From positions 310,001-374,000 of the forward strand of contig NZ_JONW01000009.1 of assembly GCF_000712075.1 (NCBI RefSeq): a stretch of DNA of 64,000 bases. The letters are read 5' to 3'. A program made the translations under genes and the position numbers. Within the stretch, counting starts at the first letter, position 1. Each line of letters starts with the position of its first letter. Origin of the DNA: Caulobacter sp. UNC358MFTsu5.1 (GTDB taxonomy: Bacteria; Pseudomonadota; Alphaproteobacteria; Caulobacterales; Caulobacteraceae). A model generated the notes under the pieces. That model did no database searches. It was not told the origin of the DNA and worked only from the letters and a program-made list of their open reading frames with translations. Positions 43,001-52,000 of the stretch are shown here, in pieces.

Positions 43001-46000
43001 GTTGAAGATGCCGGCCGCGTTGGCGCCGCCCACCTGGTACGTGCCGCTCGAGACCAGGAACACCGAGCCGGCGTTCATGTCGGTCGCGCCCTCGGCCCCC
43101 GCCCGCGCGGAGACCCGCGGATCCGCCGTCGCGGCGGGGTCGTTGGAGCCGCCGATCGGCAAGCCCTTGCGGCCGTAGACCTGTGTGATGTCGAAAGCCA
43201 GTTGGCCGCCGCCGCCGTTGATGCTCTGGAGCACGATGGCCTGCGAGCCCTCGCCCAGCGTGGTGATGTCGCCGGACTGGACGACCGCGACCTCGCCGCC
43301 CTGGCCGCCGTCACCGGTCCCGACCGCGCCCAGTACGGCGTTGACCAGGCCCGACACGGCGATGACCCCGGCGTCGATCGAGGCCGAGATCGCCGCGCCG
43401 GCGTTGCCGCCGCCCCCGCCGATCGACTGGGCCACGATCCCGTCGGCGTTGTCGCCCAGGGTGACGATCGAGCCGGCGTTCTCCACCAGCACGTCGCCGC
43501 CGTTCCCGCCGTCGCCGCCGATCCCGCCCACCGAGATGGCCGGCGAGGACGTTTCCTTGCCGAAGTCCAATCCCAGGGTCAGCACCATGCCGCCGTTGCC
43601 GCCGCCGCCGCCGATCGACTGGGCCAGGATTCCGTGCGCCCCGTCGCCGCTGGTGCCGATGACGCCGTCGTTCTGGACGGTCACCTGGCCGCCGGTATTG
43701 CCCGAGCCGCCCGCGCCGCCGATGTTCAGCGAGGCCGCGGTGGTGCCCTTGCCGCTCGTGATGAGGTTGATCGATCGGATGGAGCTGCCGTTGCCGCCGC
43801 CGCCGCCGATCGACTGGGCGAAGATCCCGTAGGACTCCTTGCCCTCGGTGACGATGAGGCCGGACTGCACGTCGTCGGTGACCGGGCGGTTGGTGACGAT
43901 GACGTCGCCGCCCGTGCCGCCGGTTCCGCCGGAACCGCCGATGTTCAGGGCCGTGCGCGTGGTCGCGCGGTCGCCTGAGCTGATCGTGGCGCCGTCGTTC
44001 ATGATCCCGGCGTCGCCGCCGCCGCCGCCGATGCTGTTGGCGGAAACGCCCGACGAATAGTCGCCCTGCGTCCAGATCAGGCCGGTGTTGACGACGTCGA
44101 CCGCCCCGCCGGTCCCGCCGGTCCCGCCCGAACCTCCGATGTTGATGAAGGCCGAGATCCGCGAGGCGGTCCTGGCGCCGGCGCCGCCCGTGTCGGACGA
44201 TGAGCTCATCGTCGCGCCGCCCACGCCGCCGCCGCCGCCCACCGATTGGGCTCTTATGCCGTCGGCGAACTGGCCTTCGGTGACGATCTGGCCCGCGTTG
44301 AGGACATCGACCGCGCCGCCGACACCGCCCGCGCCGCCCGAACCGCCCAAGGCGATGCTCATGGCTCCGGCCGAGGAGTCGCTCCGGGCGGCCTCCACCG
44401 GCCTGGCGATGGTGACGGTCGCCCCACCCACGCCGCCGCCGCCGCCCACGCTCTGGGCCAGGACGCCGTCGGACCGGTCGCCCGAGGTCCAGATCAGCCC
44501 GCTCTGGGTCAGATCGACCGCGCCGCCGTCGCCGCCGGTCCCGCCATCGCCGCCCAGCACGATCTTGCCGGTGAAGGTGCTCATGATCAGGTTCAGCGCC
44601 ATGCCGCCCGCGCCGCCGCCGCCGCCGACCGACTGGGCCAGCAGGCCGCGGGCCTCGTCGCCGCGCGTGACGACCTGGGCCTCGCTGGTCACCACGATCT
44701 GGCCGCCGTCGGCGCCCAGGGCGCCTTGCAGGCCGATGGTCATGCCCGCTTCGTAGACCTGTCTTTCGGTGTCGCTGCCGGTTGCGGTCTGAGCCCCGAC
44801 CGAGATCGCGCCGCTCTTGCCGCCGCCGCCACCGATCGACTGGGCGTAGAGGCCGCCGGAGCGGTCGCCGGTGGTGTCCAGCACACCGCTGATGTCGATA
44901 GACAGGTCGCCGCCGGCCCCGCCGGTTCCGCCTTCGCGGCCGATCGCGATGGCCAGCTTGTTGCTGGCTCCAAAGGCGAAATTGCTGTTGAGCATGGCGT
45001 TGCCGCCGCCGCCGCCCAGGGACTGCACGATGATCGCGTCGGAATCGTCGCCCTTGGTGACGATCGAGCCGTCCTGGACCAGGGTGATGTCGCCGCCGTC
45101 GCCGCCCGAGGTGGGGTCGCCGCCCAGCGCCAGGGCCAGCGCCGTGGTCTTGGGAAAATAGCCGGCGCCGATGTTGTAGTTGGCGTTGCCCCCGCCGCCG
45201 CCCTGGGACAGCACCACCAGACCATCGGAATTGGCTCCGTCGGTCGAGATGTCGCCGCGGTTGGTCACGTCGACCTCGCCGCCGTCGCCCGAGGCGCCGC
45301 CGTTGCCGCCGATGGCCATCGACACCGCGAGGCTCTCGCTGGTCGGGGTGTTGGCGTCCACACCCGCGGTGGAGAGGCCCAGCACCGCGTTGATGCCCGC
45401 GTCGCCGCCACCGCCGCCCGTGGACTCCACATAGACGCCGATCGAGTTGTCGCCGAACGTGACGACCGAGCCGGCCCGGACCTCGTCGTCGTCCGGGTCG
45501 CCGCGCACCACGGTGATGTCGCCGCCATCGCCGGCCGCGCCGCCCGAACCGCCGACGCCGATGGTCAGCGGGCTGCCCGACAGCGCCACCACGCCCGTGA
45601 CGTTGATGCCGCCCGAGCCGCCGCCGCCGCCGATGGCCATGACGGAGACGCCCTTGGCCCCGCCGGTGAAGTCGGCCGAGGCCAGGCTGGTCTTGCCCGC
45701 GGCGTCGGTCACGACCTTGGCGTTGACGATCACGTCGCCCAGGCTGACCAGCGAGATGTCGCCCGCGTCGGCGCCGACGCCGCCGTTGCCGCCGATGCCG
45801 ACGCCCAGGGCGTAGCCGCGCTCCTCGCTGCTGCCGTTGGTGGCCGAGAGCGTGACGTTCAGGCCGCCGTCGCCGCCGCCGCCGCCGATCGAGCGCACCA
45901 GCACCCCGCCGGCCTCGACGCCCTGGACCCAGACGTCGCCCGTCTGGACCACCGAGACGTCGCCCGCGACGTCGCCGTTGCCGCCGCCGCCGCCCACGCC

Positions 46001-49000
46001 AAAGGTGATCACCGGCTCCGAGCTGTCGGAACCGCCCTTGATCCCCCCGGCGATGTTGATGCCGCCGTCGCCGCCGCCGCCGCCCAGGGACTCGACCAGC
46101 AGGCCGCGCGAACGCCAGCCGTGGGCCGAGAGGTCGGCGTCGATCGCCGCCGTGACGTCGCCGCCCTTGCCGCCGCCGCCGCCGAACCCGCCGACGCCCA
46201 GCGTGGCCGAGCCGTCCAGCGAGAAGCTGCCCGAGATGTTGATCGCCCCGTTGCCGCCGCCGCCGCCGATGCTCTGGATGGCGACCGCCGATTCCGTGTC
46301 GCCCTTAGACGTGATGACGGTGCGCTCGTCCTGCGTGCTCGCGATGGTCGCCGTGACCTCGCCCGCATCGCCGCCGTCGCCGCCGAAGCCGCCGATGCCG
46401 ATGGCCGCCGCGCGGCCGGCGCTGTCGGAGCCGCCGTTGATCACCAGGTCGCCGGTGACGTTGATCCCGCCCGAGCCGCCGCCGCCGCCCAGCGACTGGA
46501 CGACCACGCCGCTGGAGCCCATCCCGTTGGTCTCGCCCACGGCGCGACCTTGCGCGTCAAGGACGTAGCCGGTGGTGACGTCCTCGCCGGTCGTGACGCT
46601 GCCCGTGATCGTGGCGGTCACGTCGCCCGCATCGCCGCCGCCGCCGCCGAAGCCGCCGACGCCCAGGCCGAGGCCCAGGGAGTCGCTCTCCAGGCTGACC
46701 GAGATCGTGCCGGTGACGTTCAGCCCGCCCGAACCGCCCGAGCCGCCCACCGACTGGACGTTGATCCCGTCCGAGCGGTGGCCGTCGGTCTGGGTGGCGC
46801 CGGTGAGCGTGGCGGTGACGTCGCCGGCGTCGCCGCCTGCCCCGCCGAAGCCGCCCAGCCCCATCGCCACCGTGCCCGCGTCGCCCGAGGCGATGTTGAT
46901 CGCGCCGGTGACGTTGATCGCCCCCGCGCCGCCGCCGCCGCCCAGCGACTGGATCAGCGCGCCGATGGCGTCGTCGCCCTCGGTCCGGATGTCGCCCGTG
47001 AGGCTGGCGGTCACCGCCGCCCCGTCGCCGCCGCCGCCGCCGAACCCGCCGACGCCCACGCCGATCAGGCCGCTCTGCACCTCGGCCGCCGTCACCGACA
47101 GGCCGCCGGTGACGTTCATGCCGCCCACGCCGCCGCCGCCGCCCTGGCTGACCACGGCCACGGCGCCCGCGCCCCGGCCCTTGGTGTGGACGTCGCCCGT
47201 CAGATCGGCGAGCACCGCCCCGGCGTCGCCGCCGCCGCCGCCCAGGCCGCCGACCCCGACCAGGACCGAGGCCGCGTCGGTGGCGATCGTCACCCCGCCG
47301 GTGACGTTGAAGCCGCCCGCCCCGCCGCCGCCGCCCTGGCTCTGCACCAGAACGCCCGTGGCTTTGACGCCCTGGGTGGACACGTCGCCGACGATCGTCG
47401 CCGACACCGCGCCGGCGTCGCCGCCGTCGCCGCCCGAACCGCCGATCCCAACGCCGACGTTGTGGGCCGTGTCGGCCGCGATCGACAGCTGGCCCGCGAT
47501 GTCGAAGCCGCCCGAACCGCCCCCGCCGCCCACGCTCTGGGCCACCACGCCGCGCGAGCCGTAACCCTTGGTGTAGGCCGCATAGTTGGAGTCGCCCGTC
47601 CCCGAGGCCGCGTTGCTGGCCATGACCAGGGTCACCTCGCCGCCTGAGCCGCCGTCGCCACCAGAGCCTCCGACGCCCACGCCGATATTGGTCGCCGCGT
47701 CGGCGGTGATCGACATCTGGCCGGTGACGTTGAAGCCGCCCGAACCGCCCCCTCCGCCCACGCTCTGGGCCATGACGCCGTCGCTGTCGCCGCCCTCGGT
47801 CAGGATCTGGCCGATGATGTCGAGGTCGACGCTCCCGCCGTCGCCGCCGCCGCCGCCGGAGCCGCCGACGCCCACGCCGATCGCGGCGCCGCCGGCCGTG
47901 GCGATCGTGGTCGTGCCGGTGACGTTGAACGCCCCGGCCCCGCCGCCGCCGCCCACGCTCTGGGCGGTGACGCCGGCCGAGCCGCCGCCCGCCGTCTCGA
48001 CGTCGCCGTGGACGGTCGCCTGGACGGTTCCGCCGTCGCCGCCGTCGCCGCCCGAACCGCCGACGCCCACCGCGACGCTGGCGCCCGACTGGCCGGTGAC
48101 CGACAGCGCGCCCGCGATGTCGAAGCCGCCCGAACCGCCGCCGCCGCCGGCGCTCTGGGCCAGCACCCCGCGCGAGGCCGCGCCCTCGGTGTGGGCCAGG
48201 ACGCCGCTGTCGCCGGTCCCCGAGGCCCGCTGGCTGGAGGCCGTCAGGGTCACCGCCGCGCCATCGCCGCCGCCGCCGCCCGAACCGCCGACCCCCACGC
48301 TGGCGCCGCCGCCGCTGCCGGTCGATGCATTGACGGCACCCGAGACGTTGAAGCCGCCGTCGCCACCGCCGCCGCCCAGGCTCTGGGCCACGATGGCGTC
48401 GCTGAATCCGCCCTGGGTCGAGGCTCCGCCGGCGACCTCCAGCGACACCGCGCCGCCGTCCCCGCCGCCACCGCCCGAACCGCCGACGCCCACCGAGACC
48501 GTGGCCGCCGAACCGCCCGAGGCGCTGAGGCCGCCCGCCACGTCGAAGCCGCCGTCCCCGCCGCCGCCGCCCACGCTCTGGGCCTTGATGGCGAAGGCCC
48601 GCTGGCCCTCTGTCGTGACCAGGCCGGTCAGGGCGGCGGTCACCGCCCCGCCGTTCCCGCCGCCGCCGCCCGAACCGCCGACGCCCACGCTGACCGCGCC
48701 CGCCACCGAGCCCGAAGCGCCCAACGCGCCCGAGACATTGAAACCGCCGCTGCCGCCACCGCCGCCGACGCTCTGGGCCAGCAGGCCGTGCGAAAGGTCG
48801 CCCTGGGTCTGGATGTCGCCGGTGATCGTGGCCAGCACGTCGCCGGCCGAACCGCCGCCGCCGCCCGAGCCCCCGACGCCGACGCTGACCGCGCCGCCGC
48901 CGTCGCCCGCCGCGCCGAGAGCTCCGGCCACGTTGAAGCCGCCATTGCCGCCGCCGCCGCCCACGCTCTGGGCGGTCACCGCGTCGGCGTCGCCGCCATA

Positions 49001-52000
49001 GGTGACCGCGGCCCAGGTGGCTTCGGGATCGCCGCCCGCCGCCGCGCCGCTCTTCATCGTCAGGGTCACGTCGTCGGCCGCGCCGCCGCCGCCGCCCGAA
49101 CCGCCCACGCCCACGCTGGCCGCGAAGGCCGCCGTGCCGCTGACGCTGAGATCGCCCGAGACGTTGAAGCCGCCGTCGCCGCCGCCGCCGCCCGTGCTCT
49201 GGGCCAGGACCGCCTCGGCGCCCTCGCCGAAGGTCAGCACCACGCCGTTGACGCCCAGCTTCACCTTGCCGCCCGAACCGCCGCTTCCGCCCGAGCCGCC
49301 CAGGCCCACGCTGGCCGCCCCGCCGATCCCGCCGCTCAGGGCCGCGTCGGCGCTGATGTTGAACGCGCCCGAACCGCCGCCGCCGCCCACGCTCTGGGCC
49401 ACGACGCCCGCCGAGTCGTCGCCCAGGGTAGCGACGACGCCATCGACCTGGGCCTCGACCGCGCCGCCGGCCCCACCGCCGCCGCCCGAGCCGCCCAGGC
49501 CCACGCCGAGCGAGGCCGCGCCCGTGCCCGATGCGGCCAGCGCGCCTGAAATGTCGATCCCGCCCGAACCGCCGCCGCCGCCCACCGACTGCACGACCAC
49601 CGCGTCGGAGCGATCGCCCAGGGTGGTGATCAGGCCCGACAAGGTGACCTTGACCGTTCCGCCCGCGCCGCCCTGACCGCCCGAGCCGCCCAGGCCCACG
49701 GTCAGGGCGTTGGCCGAGGCGATCTCGGCCGAGGCCGCGCCGGAAATGTTGAACCCGCCGCTGCCGCCCCCGCCGCCCACGCTCTGGGCCAGGAAGCCGC
49801 CGGACTGGTCGCCCTCTGTGTGGATGTTGTGGGCTGAGGCCTCGACCGCGCCGCCGCCGCCGCCGCCGCCGCCCGAACCGCCCAGGCCGACCGCGACGGC
49901 CAGGCCGCCGCCCGCGCCGATATCGACGCCGCCGCTGATGTTGAACCCGCCCGAGCCGCCGCCGCCGCCCACGCTCTGCACGATCACGCCGACCGATTGG
50001 TCGCCATAGGTGACCACGTCGTCGCCGATGTCGGCGACCGCGCCGGCCCCGTCGCCGCCGCCGCCGCCCGCGCCGCCCAGGCCCACGCCGATCGTCCCGC
50101 CGTTGGTGGCCGACAACGACAGCGCGCCCGAGACGTTGAAGCCCCCGCTGCCGCCGCCGCCGCCCACGCTCTGCACCAGCACGCCCACCGACTGGTCGCC
50201 ACCGGTGGTGACCACGCCGCCCGTGGACCCGTAGGCGTCGCCGCCGTCGCCGCCGCCGCCGCCCACGCCGCCGACCCCGACACCGATCGCCGCGCCGGAC
50301 ACCGCCGCGGACAGGGACCCGGCCACGGCGAAGCCCCCCGCCCCGCCGCCGCCGCCCACCGACTGCACCACCAGGCCCGTCGAACGGTCTCCCGAGGTCG
50401 TGATGTCGCCCCCGACATAGCCCGACACCGAACCGCCGGCGCCGCCCGAGCCCCCGGAACCGCCGACGCCGGCCGAACCCGCGCCGGTGTCGCCCGACGA
50501 CACAGCCATCGCGTCGCTGATCGCGTAGCCGCCGTCGCCGCCGCCGCCGCCCACCGACTGGATCAACGCCCCCTTGGAGTCGTCCTTGTGCGTGGTGATC
50601 TTCCCCTCGAACGCCGCGCCGACCGCGCCGCCGTCGCCGCCCGAGCCGCCTTGCCCGCCCACGCCCACCGACGCGGCCACCGCCGCCGCGACGCCGCCCG
50701 CGCCGGAAAAGGCCAGGGCGTAGCCGCCGGTCCCGCCGCCGCCGCCCACCGACTGGGCCACCAGGCCGGTCGAGAACCGTCCGTCGGTGTCGATCGAGCC
50801 GCCCGAGAGGATATCGACCTGGCCGCCGTCGCCGCCGCCGCCGCCTTGGCCGCCGATCCCGACCGCGAACGCCGCGCCCGCCGGTTGGCTGGCCGCGACG
50901 GCCAGGCTCAGGGCGTAGCCGCCCGCCCCGCCGCCGCCGCCCACGCTCTGGGCGAAGATCCCTTCGGCGTTGTCGCCCTTGGTGGTGATGCTGGCCTCGC
51001 CCTCGATCCAGACCGCGCCGCCCTTGCCGCCGACCGAGCCGTCGCCGCCGATCGCCGCGCTGGCGCCGGCGCCGTAGCCCACCGTCAGGGCGCTGGCGAA
51101 GCCGCCCGCGCCGCCGCCGCCGCCCACCGACTGGGCGAAGATCCCGCGCGAGCGGTCGCCCTCCGTGTCGATGGTCGGGTCGACGCTCACCGTGCTCCCG
51201 CCGACATTGAGCGAGATCGGGACCAGGTTGACCCTCACCGCGCCGCCGTCGCCGCCGCTGGCGCCCTGGCCGCCGATCGCCGCCCCGGCGAACACCGAGA
51301 TCGACGACGCCGTGCCCCCGCTGCCGCCGCCGCCGCCGATCGACTCGGCGAAGATGCCGTTGGAGTCGTCGCCCTTAGTGTGGATCGCCCCGCCGTGCGT
51401 GACCGTCACCGAGCCCGACTTGCCGCCGATGTTCCCCGAACCGCCGATGGTCAGGAACACCCCGCCCGACGAACCGCCGTCGCCGCCGCCGCCACCGATC
51501 GACTGGGCCTGGACGGCGCTGGAATGGTCGCCGGACGTGTTGATGGCGCCCGTGTTGCTCACCGACACGTCGCCGCCGTCGGCCGCCGCGCCGCCGTTGC
51601 CGCCCAGCGAGACCAGGCCGCCCGCGTCGCTGCCCGCGCCGCCGCCGCCGCCGATCGACTGGGCCAAGACGCCGCGCGCGAAGTCGCCCTCGGTGGTGAT
51701 CCAGCCGGCGTTCTGGACGGTCACCGTCCCGCCGTCGCCGCCCGAGCCGCCCTTGGCGCCCAGGGCGACCAGGCCGATCGAATAGCCGCCCGCCCCGCCG
51801 CCGCCGCCGATCGACTGGGCCATGATGCCCGTCGCGCCCTTGCCGTAGGTGTGGATCGACGAACCGGAACCGGTGACCACCGTCACCGTCCCGCCGTCGC
51901 CGCCGGCCCCGGCCACCGTGTCGCCCAGCGAGACGATGCCCGCGCCGTCGCCGGCCGAACCGCCCGAGCCGCCGATCGACTGGGCGATGATCCCGTAGGC